From RGIG8767 sp964386235 (lineage in GTDB: Bacteria; Bacillota; Clostridia; Lachnospirales; Lachnospiraceae), in the NCBI GenBank assembly GCA_964386235.1, contig CAYLSH010000024.1, forward strand, positions 1-23,160: 23,160 bases of DNA, written 5' to 3'. The notes beneath the pieces were generated by a model, which had not been told where the DNA came from, searched no databases, and saw nothing but the letters and a program-made list of their open reading frames with translations. The position numbers were made by a program, and so were the translations under genes. Positions 16,780 through 23,160 of this stretch are shown here, piece after piece; the first letter of the stretch is position 1, and each line of letters starts with the position of its first letter.

Positions 16780-17529
16780 ATGAAAGTGGATACATTACGT
16801 TTTGAACAGGCAAAAGAAAAGATCATCGGAAAAGACAGACAGCGTCTTCAGATAGGAACTTTATCAGAAAAAACGGTTCATGCGGTTGTAAAGAATTATT
16901 ATGAGCCGGATGAAGAGAAACAGGAGATTCCCATTGCCGGATTGTATGCGGATATTTTTACGGGAAAAGAAATCATTGAGATTCAGACACGAAGTTTTGA
17001 TCAGGTGCGTAAGAAACTGGATCGTTTTTTACCACAATATCCGGTAACAGTGGTGTTTCCCATCCCGGATACAAAGTGGCTGATCTGGATCGATGAAGAA
17101 ACCGGGGAACTTTCCGCGCCTCGAAAATCGCCCAAAAAGGGAAGTGAATATGCGGCTTTTCGGGAATTATACAAGATAAAATCCTATTTAAAGAAAGAGG
17201 GACTTTGTATTATCCTTCTTTTTATGGATATGGAAGAATATCGTTTGTTAAACGGATGGAGTCGTGATAAAAAGAAGGGAAGCAGTCGGTATGACCGGAT
17301 TCCATTGCGTATTACAAGGAAGATTTGTTTAAAGGAAAAGGAAGATTATGCTGCATTGATACCGGATTCTCTGACAGGAGAATTTACCAGTTTCGATTTT
17401 GCCAAAGCAGCAAAGATCAACAAAGCGCAGGCAAATCAGGTGTTGAATATACTATTTTATTTAGAAATCGTGGAGAGAATAGGGAAAAAAGGAAATGCCT
17501 TTGTTTATGAAAAAGTAATAAAGAATTAA
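16780..17529 (+). CDS. Uncharacterised protein with PD-(D/E)XK-nuclease-like core and C-terminal winged-helix-like segment
   Basis: I do not recognise a named family. The 249-residue chain is soluble, with no signal or membrane helix. Residues 28-95 show an alpha-beta pattern: a helix with E30 (LSEKTVHAVV), a strand with D58 (GLYADIF), a strand with E67-x-Q69 (KEIIEIQTRSF), a helix, then the strand TVVFPIPD. The E...D...ExQ spacing resembles a PD-(D/E)XK nuclease core in its ExQ variant. Residues 200-245 (FTSFDFAKAAKINKAQANQVLNILFYLEIVERIG) look like a winged helix-turn-helix. A DNA- or RNA-acting nuclease is therefore a reasonable guess, not a finding. The start is uncertain: AGAGGA at 16774-16779 overlaps the ATG, while a GTG at 16786 is 6 bases from it and would remove two residues. 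A promoter for the next gene follows. Confidence 0.8.
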   Translation: MKVDTLRFEQAKEKIIGKDRQRLQIGTLSEKTVHAVVKNYYEPDEEKQEIPIAGLYADIFTGKEIIEIQTRSFDQVRKKLDRFLPQYPVTVVFPIPDTKWLIWIDEETGELSAPRKSPKKGSEYAAFRELYKIKSYLKKEGLCIILLFMDMEEYRLLNGWSRDKKKGSSRYDRIPLRITRKICLKEKEDYAALIPDSLTGEFTSFDFAKAAKINKAQANQVLNILFYLEIVERIGKKGNAFVYEKVIKN

Positions 17530-17540
17530 GAGTTGGGAAG

Positions 17541-17569
17541 TTGTACTTTAGAAATTGTTTTGTTAAGAT
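17541..17569 (+). promoter_or_regulatory. Predicted promoter for the GNAT-hflK-hflC unit
   Basis: TTGTAC (17541-17546) and TAAGAT (17564-17569) are spaced by exactly 17 bases, and TGT directly before the -10 box gives an extended -10 element. Transcription would start near 17576, about 38 bases before the GNAT start codon. The match is by eye. Confidence 0.65.
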
Positions 17570-17613
17570 ACTCTTAAATAAAAAAGGAAAGAAAAGGTAG
17601 TTAAGCGTAGAAA

Positions 17614-18366
17614 GTGAAAATAGCAGACGAAACAATTGAGATCATGCAAAAGCAGTTTGCGTTGGATTGTAATCTGGCGCAGGCAGAAGAAATTCAGCAG
17701 GGACGCATGTACATAGCACCATCTAAGAATCTTCCCGGTGCAAGGATTGTAGATAAAACGGATAATTTTTTCAGAGCAGTCCTTTTTATGGGAAAGGCCT
17801 ATCTGATGGTGGATGATAGTATTTATGAAGGCTGTAAGGAAGTATTTCAGGATGTGGATCCAAACTGGTTTTGCAAATTTCCAAACCTCCGTATTTTAGA
17901 CAGGATATTGAATGAATACGGTTATGAGATTGCGGATACACATATCTATTATCTTCCGGATATGGAGGCAAAGAGAATCGAAGAGACAATACCGGTGATC
18001 TGGTTAGGAGAAGATGAGATCGCGGATATGAAAGAAGAGAATCCCTTTCACAATGCCCTCTGTTATTCCCCGACCCAGCCGGATGTTGTGGCAGTAGCGC
18101 TGCCGGAAGATGACGGAAGACTCAAAGGAATGGCGGGAGCAAGTAAAGATGGCATGTATGTACGCCAGATCGGAATTGATGTGCGTGAAGAATACAGGGG
18201 AGAAGGGCTTGCCACATATCTGACAACACTTTTAAAACAACGTCTGTTGGATAATGGTACTCTTCCATTTTATGGAACAAGCGAATCGCATGCACTGTCT
18301 CGAAGTGTTGCTGTAAAATCCGGTTTTTTACCGGCCTGGTGTGAAATATATACAAAGAAGAAATAA
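17614..18366 (+). CDS. GNAT family N-acetyltransferase with N-terminal extension
   Basis: The C-terminal third is a Gcn5-related acetyltransferase that would use acetyl-CoA. Residues 183-200 (VRQIGIDVREEYRGEGLA) carry the acetyl-CoA pyrophosphate loop (YRGEGLA, 194-200), followed by a long helix TYLTTLLKQRLLD and the late block SLSRSVAVKSGF-like HALSRSVAVKSGFLP. The first 130 residues are an extra region of unknown role, containing MVDDSIYEGCKEVF and PNWFCKFPNLRILD, that may recognise the acceptor. No substrate can be assigned. The start is the weak point: GTG 17614 has an in-frame TAG two codons upstream and a poorly placed AAAAGG site 16 bases away; ATG 17644 is the alternative. It leads into hflK after about 15 bases. 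Confidence 0.82.
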   Translation: MKIADETIEIMQKQFALDCNLAQAEEIQQGRMYIAPSKNLPGARIVDKTDNFFRAVLFMGKAYLMVDDSIYEGCKEVFQDVDPNWFCKFPNLRILDRILNEYGYEIADTHIYYLPDMEAKRIEETIPVIWLGEDEIADMKEENPFHNALCYSPTQPDVVAVALPEDDGRLKGMAGASKDGMYVRQIGIDVREEYRGEGLATYLTTLLKQRLLDNGTLPFYGTSESHALSRSVAVKSGFLPAWCEIYTKKK

Positions 18367-18381
18367 AAGGAGATCATGAGG

Positions 18382-19404
18382 ATGGGATTTTTTCAAAAGA
18401 AAAAGAAGGATGATGGAATGGAACGTTTTCGCGAAGAAAACAAAGCAGGGTTTACGAAAACTGTCGGGATCATATTGGTAGCACTAATAGTTGTATTTTT
18501 ATCACTGAACAGTACCTATCAGATCCGTGAACAGGAGCAGGCGGTTTTGACTACTTTTGGTAAGGCACAGGCAGTTACCACACCGGGGCTTCATTTTAAG
18601 ATTCCGTTCATTCAACAGGTAACGAGAGTAAATACAACGATACAGGGATTTGCGATTGGGTATGAAGAGAGTGATAATGAAGTGGATGAAGCCGAAGCAA
18701 TTATGATCACCAGTGATTATAACTTCATTGATGTGGATTTCTTCATAGAGTATAAGGTTTCTGACCCGGTAAAAGCACTTTATGCATCGGCAGATCCGAC
18801 ATTGGTATTGAAAAACATTGCACAGAGTTGTATCCGTACCGTAATTGGAAGTTATGACGTGGATTCCGTTTTAACAACGGGAAAGAATGAGATTCAGGCT
18901 GAGATCAAAGAGATGATCATGGGAAAATTAGAGCAGCAGGATATCGGAATCCAGCTTGTTAATATCACGATCCAGGATTCGGAGCCACCGACAGCAACCA
19001 TTATGGAAGCGTTCAAGAAGGTGGAAACCGCAAAACAGGGTAAGGAAACGGCAATCAACAATGCCAATAAATACCGGAATGAAAAGATTCCGAACGCACA
19101 GGCAGAAGCGGATAAGATCATAAAGGATGCTGAGGCATACAAAGAAGAACGTATCAATGAAGCAACCGGTCAGGTGGCACGTTTTGAATCCATGTATGCG
19201 GAATATATTAAAAACCCTACCATTACCAAACAGCGTATGTTCTACGAAGCTATGGAAGATGTATTACCGGATTTAGAGGTTATTATTGATTCTTCCAATG
19301 GGGATGGTGTACAGAAACTGCTTCCGTTAGAACCATTTTCTACAACGGAAGGAAAGAGTAAGATGGTGAATACAACAGAAGAAACCGAAGTGGTGGAGGA
19401 TTAG
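18382..19404 (+). CDS. hflK: HflK-type membrane protease modulator (SPFH/prohibitin domain)
   Basis: HflK and HflC form a membrane complex that modulates the FtsH protease in E. coli. This 340-residue protein has a charged N-terminal segment (QKKKKDDGMERFREENK), one membrane helix near residues 27-43, then an SPFH domain opening YQIREQEQAVLTTFGKA and containing PGLHFKIPFIQQV, followed by a long helical region rich in E, A and K (roughly 215-260). The block VNITIQDSEPPTATIMEAF is the HflK form of the domain end and separates it from HflC. It is shorter than E. coli HflK (419 residues), lacking the Gly-rich N terminus. I chose ATG 18382 because GGAG at 18369-18372 is 9 bases away; ATG 18376 is only 3 bases away and would add two residues. 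hflC follows after one base. Confidence 0.9.
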   Translation: MGFFQKKKKDDGMERFREENKAGFTKTVGIILVALIVVFLSLNSTYQIREQEQAVLTTFGKAQAVTTPGLHFKIPFIQQVTRVNTTIQGFAIGYEESDNEVDEAEAIMITSDYNFIDVDFFIEYKVSDPVKALYASADPTLVLKNIAQSCIRTVIGSYDVDSVLTTGKNEIQAEIKEMIMGKLEQQDIGIQLVNITIQDSEPPTATIMEAFKKVETAKQGKETAINNANKYRNEKIPNAQAEADKIIKDAEAYKEERINEATGQVARFESMYAEYIKNPTITKQRMFYEAMEDVLPDLEVIIDSSNGDGVQKLLPLEPFSTTEGKSKMVNTTEETEVVED

Positions 19405-19405
19405 T

Positions 19406-20275
19406 GTGAAAAAAGGAATAGGAATATTAGTTGGATTTATAGCAGCAGTTATTATAGTAACAGGACTTTCCTGTATGGTAGTGACGGGTGAAGATGAGTA
19501 CAAATTAATCCGTCAGTTTGGTAAGATCGATCATGTAGAAGCGGAAGCAGGATTAAGTTTTCGGATTCCGTTTATTCAGAGTGTGGACACATTACCTAAG
19601 AAAATCTTATTATACGATCTGGCACCGAGTGATGTAATCACCAGGGATAAAAAGACCATGATCACAAACAGTTATGTATTATGGGAAATCAGTGATCCGG
19701 TTAAATTTGCGCAGACACTGAATAGTTCCATTGGCAATGCCGAAAGCCGTATCAATACGGTAGTGTACAATGCAATCAAAAACACGATCAGTTCCTGGTC
19801 GCAGGAAGAAGTGGTTTCCGGAAGGGATGGTGAATTAACAGAAGCCATTATCCAAAACATTGGAAACACCTTTGATCAATATGGAATTCATATGATCTCT
19901 GTAGAAACAAAGCAGTTAGATCTTCCGGCAGACAATAAGGAAGCCGTGTACACCCGTATGATCTCAGAACGGGAAAATATTGCTGCAACTTATACGGCAG
20001 AAGGTACAGCAGAAGCACAAAAGATAAAGAATACTACGGATAAAGAAGTAACCATCATGATTTCCGAGGCCGAAAAACAGGCTGAGATCTTAAAGGCAGA
20101 AGGTGAAGCGGAGTATATGAAAATCCTTTCCGAAGCGTATGCGGATGAAAGCAAAACGGATTTTTATTCCTTTGTCAGAAGTTTGGATGCGTTAAAAGCA
20201 TCCGTAACAGGGGATAATAAGACTGTGATCTTGTCGGAGGACTCACCGATTGCACAGATTTTTAATGGACGATAA
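19406..20275 (+). CDS. hflC: HflC-type membrane protease modulator (SPFH/prohibitin domain)
   Basis: This is the HflC partner of the preceding gene. The 289-residue chain starts with a membrane helix (GIGILVGFIAAVIIVTGLSC, about residues 4-23), then EDEYKLIRQFGKIDHVEAEAG and LSFRIPFIQSVDTLPKK, the start of an SPFH domain. DVITRDKKTMITNSYVLWEI is the characteristic HflC strand pair, and a long charged helix (ISERENIAATYTAEGTAEAQ and onward, about 188-232) follows, as in other stomatin-like proteins. The usual C-terminal DFYSFVRSLDALK block is present. The start is GTG at 19406, one base after the hflK stop, with GGAGGA at 19394-19399 inside hflK as ribosome-binding site, so synthesis of the pair is tightly linked. 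It is shorter than E. coli HflC (334 residues). Confidence 0.92.
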   Translation: MKKGIGILVGFIAAVIIVTGLSCMVVTGEDEYKLIRQFGKIDHVEAEAGLSFRIPFIQSVDTLPKKILLYDLAPSDVITRDKKTMITNSYVLWEISDPVKFAQTLNSSIGNAESRINTVVYNAIKNTISSWSQEEVVSGRDGELTEAIIQNIGNTFDQYGIHMISVETKQLDLPADNKEAVYTRMISERENIAATYTAEGTAEAQKIKNTTDKEVTIMISEAEKQAEILKAEGEAEYMKILSEAYADESKTDFYSFVRSLDALKASVTGDNKTVILSEDSPIAQIFNGR

Positions 20276-20288
20276 ATAGGATAATGGT

Positions 20289-20618
20289 ATGGAACTAATA
20301 GAACAGTTAAAAATAAATGGGATTGATTTTTCAGCTTCTGAATATGAAGAGGAAGAAGAATTTGTAGAAGACGTGAGATCATTTCTGCATTCTTATGAAT
20401 TTATGCAGTTAGGACAGGCGATGAATCGTAAGCAATGGCAGGCAGCAGGTATGAAGATACAGAAAATGTCAGCCAAAGCTAAAAAAATGGGCATGATCGG
20501 ATGGGAGCACCAGTTTACCGGTATCAAGCAGAACATTGCCCGTAAAAATGAAAAAGAAGCTCTGCAGATATTATCCCTGATCACGAACAAAAGAGTAAAA
20601 CTTTTACAGATCCTATAA
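20289..20618 (+). CDS. Small helical protein, possibly a degenerate HPt-like domain
   Basis: I do not recognise this 109-residue protein with certainty. Residues 15-30 are strongly acidic (SEYEEEEEFVEDVR). The remainder is predicted helical: FLHSYEFMQLGQAMNRKQW, then AAGMKIQKMSAKAKKMGMIG, then FTGIKQNIARKNEKEALQIL, then ITNKRVKLLQIL. This run of four helices with KxxAKxxG in the second resembles a histidine phosphotransfer (HPt) domain, but the phospho-accepting histidine of the HxxKG motif is absent, so a phosphorelay role is unlikely if the likeness is real. An AGGA site at 20278-20281 sits 7 bases before the ATG. It is 13 bases after hflC and ends at a strong terminator, so it belongs to the hflKC transcript. 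No membrane helix is visible. Confidence 0.72.
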   Translation: MELIEQLKINGIDFSASEYEEEEEFVEDVRSFLHSYEFMQLGQAMNRKQWQAAGMKIQKMSAKAKKMGMIGWEHQFTGIKQNIARKNEKEALQILSLITNKRVKLLQIL

Positions 20619-20622
20619 AAAC

Positions 20623-20666
20623 AAACACCACTTAAAGAAAATGGATTTCTCTTTAGGTGGTGTTTT
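20623..20666. terminator. Bidirectional terminator between convergent genes
   Basis: AAACACCACTTAAAGA (20623-20638) and TCTTTAGGTGGTGTTT (20650-20665) form a 16-base-pair stem with one G-T wobble and an 11-base loop. On the + strand the stem ends in TTTTG. On the - strand it runs into TTTGTTTTTA. It can therefore stop the hflKC-side transcript and the opposing cupin transcript, whose stop codon is about 15 bases to the right. Confidence 0.88.
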
Positions 20667-20680
20667 GTTATATTTGCATA

Positions 20681-21082
20681 TTAAGCCTGATAACTGTCAC
20701 GAAGCTGTTTGATCTGTGATTCGTTCATGACGGCTGTCGGAGAATTGTCGTCACAGGTGTTTTTATTTTCCACGATCAGAACACTGCTGTCCGGTGTTAA
20801 TGTATGGGTATGCCATACACCGGCTTTTACATTGTACATTTTAAGCGGTTCTAACTTAGTAGCGGTAACATTTCCGATCGTATCACCATTGCCGGCACTG
20901 AATAATGTGCAGGAACCCTTGAGTAATACAAAAACTTCATCGCTTAATGTATGTTTTTGCATCGTCTTTAAATTGGGAACTTCCAATTCATCAATGTCAT
21001 TTAATACGGCTACTCTCCATGATTCATAGTCGATGACCGGTGAGTATCCCGGCGCTGTGTACTCTTTAACCTCAATATCCAT
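20681..21082 (-). CDS. Cupin domain-containing protein
   Basis: This is the only - strand gene. The 133-residue protein is a single small cupin barrel. Motif 1 is MQKHTLSDEVFVLLKGSCTL, with H44 and E49 as likely metal ligands, and motif 2 is YNVKAGVWHTHTL, with H91 or H93 as the third. The N terminus includes SWRVAVLNDIDEL, common in a group of short uncharacterised bacterial cupins. It could be a small-molecule binding or isomerase-type protein; substrate cannot be deduced. A near-perfect GAAGGAGGT site lies just before the start codon on the - strand, predicting strong translation, and a promoter is placed about 27 bases upstream. It converges on the hflKC unit and is divergent from the cysteine synthase-like gene. 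Confidence 0.88.
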   Translation of the reverse strand: MDIEVKEYTAPGYSPVIDYESWRVAVLNDIDELEVPNLKTMQKHTLSDEVFVLLKGSCTLFSAGNGDTIGNVTATKLEPLKMYNVKAGVWHTHTLTPDSSVLIVENKNTCDDNSPTAVMNESQIKQLRDSYQA

Positions 21083-21108
21083 GTAAAAATACCTCCTTCT
21101 TTTGCATA

Positions 21109-21137
21109 ATTATACTACAGTATGAATGGAATGAAAA
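21109..21137 (-). promoter_or_regulatory. Predicted promoter for the cupin gene
   Basis: On the - strand a perfect TATAAT (21114 down to 21109) lies 17 bases from a weak -35, TTTTCA (21137 down to 21132). Transcription would begin near 21102, leaving a leader of about 20 bases that holds the GGAGG site. Confidence 0.6.
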
Positions 21138-21164
21138 TAAATATTGCAAAAGAGTTAAAAATCT

Positions 21165-21194
21165 TTGTCAATATAGATAGAAATGGTTTATAAT
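21165..21194 (+). promoter_or_regulatory. Predicted promoter for the cysteine synthase-like gene
   Basis: TTGTCA (21165-21170) and a perfect TATAAT (21189-21194) are separated by 18 bases. Transcription would start near 21201, about 47 bases before the chosen start codon. It is divergent from the cupin promoter, and about 27 bases separate the two -35 boxes, so one regulator could influence both. Confidence 0.75.
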
Positions 21195-21247
21195 CAAGAA
21201 GATTGTGTATATAGTAAATTAAGATGAAACAGAAGAAAGGCAAAAAA

Positions 21248-22183
21248 ATGGTTTGTAATAATATTTTAGAATACATCGGACATACACCCATGATCCGATT
21301 AAACAGAATGAATGATCCTGAGGCGGCAGAAGTTCTGGTCAAGTTTGAAGGATTAAACGTAGGGGGATCCATCAAAACAAGAACGGCTTATAACATGATC
21401 TGTCAGGCAGAAAAGGATGGAATCATTCACAAAGATACAATCATTGTCGAACCGACAAGCGGAAATCAGGGAATCGGGCTTGCATTGATCGGTGCGGTAA
21501 AGGGTTATAGAACGATCATTATCATGCCGGATTCGGTCAGTGAAGAGAGAAGAAAACTGGTTGCACATTACGGTGCAGAAGTCATGCTCATTCATGATGC
21601 AGGTAATATCGGTGCATGTATTGATGAGTGTTTACAGACAGCCATGCGCATGGCAAAAGAAAATCCCAATGTATATGTGCCGCAGCAGTTTGAAAATCCG
21701 GCAAATCCGATGGTACACAGACACAGAACCGGGATGGAGATCATGGAGCAGGTAGCAGGTCCCATCCACGGATTTTGTTCCGGTATCGGTACGGGTGGAA
21801 CTATCAGCGGTATTGGAGAAGTGTTAAAGGCGCAGAATCCCGATATTGAGATCTGGGCAGTGGAACCGGAGCATGCAGCGATCTTAGCAGGAGGTAATAT
21901 CGGAACCCATCTGCAGATGGGAATTGGGGATGGTCTGATCCCGGAGAATCTCAATCAGAATATTTATGATGATATTTACATAGTAACGGATGAGGAAGCA
22001 ATCAACACCGCAAAGGATCTTGCCCGGTTAGAGGGAATTATGTGTGGTATTTCCAGCGGAACGAATGTGGCCGCTGCTTTAAAACTGGCTAAAAAACTGG
22101 GAAAAGGAAAAACAGTGGTAACCGTTTTACCGGATACCGCAGAACGTTATTTTTCCACCCCGTTATTTGATGAGGAGTTATAG
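21248..22183 (+). CDS. Cysteine synthase-like PLP enzyme (OASS family, variant active-site loops)
   Basis: The protein (311 residues) belongs to the beta-family (fold type II) PLP enzymes that include O-acetylserine sulfhydrylase and cystathionine beta-synthase. K43 in LNVGGSIKTR is the PLP lysine, SGIGTGGTISGIG (178-190) binds the PLP phosphate, and LPDTAERYFSTPLF is the usual C-terminal block. Two signatures deviate: the lysine context is SIKTR rather than SVKDR, and the substrate loop reads TSGNQG (70-75) rather than TSGNTG. The natural substrate may therefore differ from O-acetylserine, so I give no gene symbol. I chose ATG 21248 because AAAGG lies 7 bases upstream; ATG 21224 has no such site and would add a Lys-rich octapeptide. 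A HAD gene follows after 3 bases. Confidence 0.88.
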   Translation: MVCNNILEYIGHTPMIRLNRMNDPEAAEVLVKFEGLNVGGSIKTRTAYNMICQAEKDGIIHKDTIIVEPTSGNQGIGLALIGAVKGYRTIIIMPDSVSEERRKLVAHYGAEVMLIHDAGNIGACIDECLQTAMRMAKENPNVYVPQQFENPANPMVHRHRTGMEIMEQVAGPIHGFCSGIGTGGTISGIGEVLKAQNPDIEIWAVEPEHAAILAGGNIGTHLQMGIGDGLIPENLNQNIYDDIYIVTDEEAINTAKDLARLEGIMCGISSGTNVAAALKLAKKLGKGKTVVTVLPDTAERYFSTPLFDEEL

Positions 22184-22186
22184 AAC

Positions 22187-22996
22187 ATGAGCGATATTAA
22201 GATGTTGGTTTTGGATATTGATGGTACATTGACTAATTCCCGGAAAGAAATAACGGAGGAAACCAAGCGTGCCATTCATATGATTCAGGAGAGAGGGCAT
22301 AAAGTTATGCTTGCATCCGGGAGACCGACACCGGGAATGAAGCGCTATGCAGAAGAACTGGAATTGGAAAAATATGGCGGATATCTCCTTTCTTTTAACG
22401 GTGGCAGGATTATCAACAGCCGGACGGGAGAGATTGTTTTTCAGAAGATGTTTCCCATGCATCTGATTCCCTCCCTGTATCAGTTTGCAAAAGAAAATGA
22501 TTGTGGAATTTTGACCTATTATGGGGAAAAGATCATTTCCGGCACCAGATTGGATGAATATATAGCAATTGAATCCCGTATCAATGGAATGCCGGTTCAG
22601 GAAGTGGAAAACTTTGTAGATTATGTGGATTTTGACGTTAATAAACTCCTTATGACGGCACCTGCTCATAAGGCAGAGCAGTTTGAAAAGATTTTACAGC
22701 AAAAATATGGGGATCGTATCAGTGTGTACCGTTCGGAACCATTTTTTATCGAATTGATGCCAAAGGGCGTGGATAAAGCAAGTTCCATTGACCGGATGTT
22801 AAGTACGGTAGGACTTACCAGAGAGAATACGATCTGCTGCGGAGATGGCTATAATGATCTGACGATGATTGAATATGCCGGAGTAGGCGTTGCGATGGCA
22901 AATGCACAGGAAAAAGTAAAAGAAAAGGCAGACTATATTACAAAATCCAATGATGAAGATGGTATCGTACAGGTTATTGACGAATTTATTCTGTAG
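22187..22996 (+). CDS. Cof-type HAD-IIB family phosphatase
   Basis: This is a cytoplasmic haloacid dehalogenase-type hydrolase, probably acting on sugar phosphates or related small phosphoesters. The 269-residue chain has motif I DIDGT with nucleophile D10 and D12, motif II S44 in MLASGRP, motif III K197 in KGVDKASSI, and motif IV GDGYNDLTM (219-227) with D220 and D224. The large cap domain between motifs II and III (about 85-190) is the C2 type of the Cof/YbiV/YidA group. The ATG lies 3 bases after the preceding stop, with GAGGAG at 22171-22176 inside that gene, so translation is coupled. The substrate is unknown. One possibility, from position alone, is clearing a side product of the PLP enzyme. 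Confidence 0.93.
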   Translation: MSDIKMLVLDIDGTLTNSRKEITEETKRAIHMIQERGHKVMLASGRPTPGMKRYAEELELEKYGGYLLSFNGGRIINSRTGEIVFQKMFPMHLIPSLYQFAKENDCGILTYYGEKIISGTRLDEYIAIESRINGMPVQEVENFVDYVDFDVNKLLMTAPAHKAEQFEKILQQKYGDRISVYRSEPFFIELMPKGVDKASSIDRMLSTVGLTRENTICCGDGYNDLTMIEYAGVGVAMANAQEKVKEKADYITKSNDEDGIVQVIDEFIL

Positions 22997-23029
22997 GTAT
23001 TGCCGGTTTAGGAAAGGGATAAAAACGAT

Positions 23030-23160
23030 ATGAGTATTTTAAACGTGGAACATTTAACGCATGGCTTTGGAGACAGAGCCATTTTTAATGATGTGTCCTT
23101 TCGTTTATTAAAAGGAGAGCACATTGGGCTGATCGGGGCAAATGGGGAAGGAAAATCTAC
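23030..23160 (+). CDS. ABC-F family ATPase (5' end only, cut by window edge)
   Basis: Only the first 43 codons are present. They read MSILNVEHLTHGFGDRAIFN onward, with ISF-like DVSFRLLKGEHIGLIG and a Walker A motif GANGEGKS(T) at residues 36-44. The absence of any membrane segment before the nucleotide-binding domain and the pattern VEHLTHGFGDRAIF point to the ABC-F group, soluble proteins that act on the ribosome or confer antibiotic resistance. A transporter ATPase cannot be fully excluded from so short a piece. A GGAAAGGG site at 23011-23018 precedes the ATG. It lies 33 bases after the HAD gene, on the same strand. The rest of the gene is to the right of the window. Confidence 0.78.
   Translation, partial: MSILNVEHLTHGFGDRAIFNDVSFRLLKGEHIGLIGANGEGKS

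Noticed and set aside
22178..22669. Open frame of 163 codons on the - strand under the HAD phosphatase
   Set aside because: The + strand frame carries all four HAD motifs, and the antisense translation is Cys/His/Phe-rich with no recognisable domain.
1..23160. CRISPR arrays, insertion sequences, prophage genes, toxin-antitoxin pairs, rRNA or tRNA genes
   Set aside because: No regularly spaced repeats, transposase or integrase, phage structural genes or tRNA cloverleaf were seen. Intergenic gaps are short apart from the T-box region.

Overview
The window looks like an origin-proximal chromosome segment from a low-GC Gram-positive bacterium, most likely class Clostridia and probably a Lachnospiraceae relative. 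The evidence is the gene order dnaN-yaaA-recF-gyrB-gyrA (the segment that normally follows dnaA), strong Shine-Dalgarno sites, GTG as well as ATG starts, a T-box riboswitch, and the style of the protein sequences. No species is claimed. Almost everything is on the + strand, away from the presumed origin to the left; one small gene is on the - strand.

Layout. 1-7000: the replication and topology operon (sliding clamp, S4-domain RNA-binding protein, RecF, both gyrase subunits), closed by a hairpin. 7041-10760: a dGTPase-like HD phosphohydrolase, a CPA2 cation/proton antiporter and meso-diaminopimelate dehydrogenase, closed by a terminator. 10776-13789: an HD 5'-nucleotidase-like protein overlapping YvcK, then a C_GCAxxG_C_C redox-type protein and an AEC-family permease. 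13790-14224: a gene-free stretch filled by a promoter and a complete tryptophan-type T-box leader. 14225-16770: a TrpB2-type tryptophan synthase beta chain and a membrane-anchored GH25 muramidase, then a hairpin. 16780-17529: an unrecognised protein with a nuclease-like motif pattern and a C-terminal winged-helix-like segment. 17541-20666: a promoter, a GNAT acetyltransferase, HflK, HflC and a small helical protein, then a strong hairpin that can serve both strands. 20681-21137 (- strand): a cupin with its own promoter. 21165-23160: a promoter, a cysteine synthase-like PLP enzyme, a Cof-type HAD phosphatase and the start of an ABC-F ATPase cut by the window edge.

How it fits together. Most genes are core housekeeping functions: replication, nucleotide pool control, cell wall precursors, amino acid supply and membrane protein quality control. 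The best regulatory story is the T-box. Its specifier reads UGG, its acceptor-pairing bulge suits the tRNA-Trp 3' end, and it sits directly before a stand-alone TrpB2 with no trpA in view. I see no CRISPR array, insertion sequence, prophage, rRNA or tRNA gene. The items most worth a second look are the uncharacterised protein at 16780, the altered substrate loop of the cysteine synthase-like enzyme, and the coupling of a wall hydrolase to the tryptophan T-box. I did not find convincing evidence of a wholly new multi-gene system.
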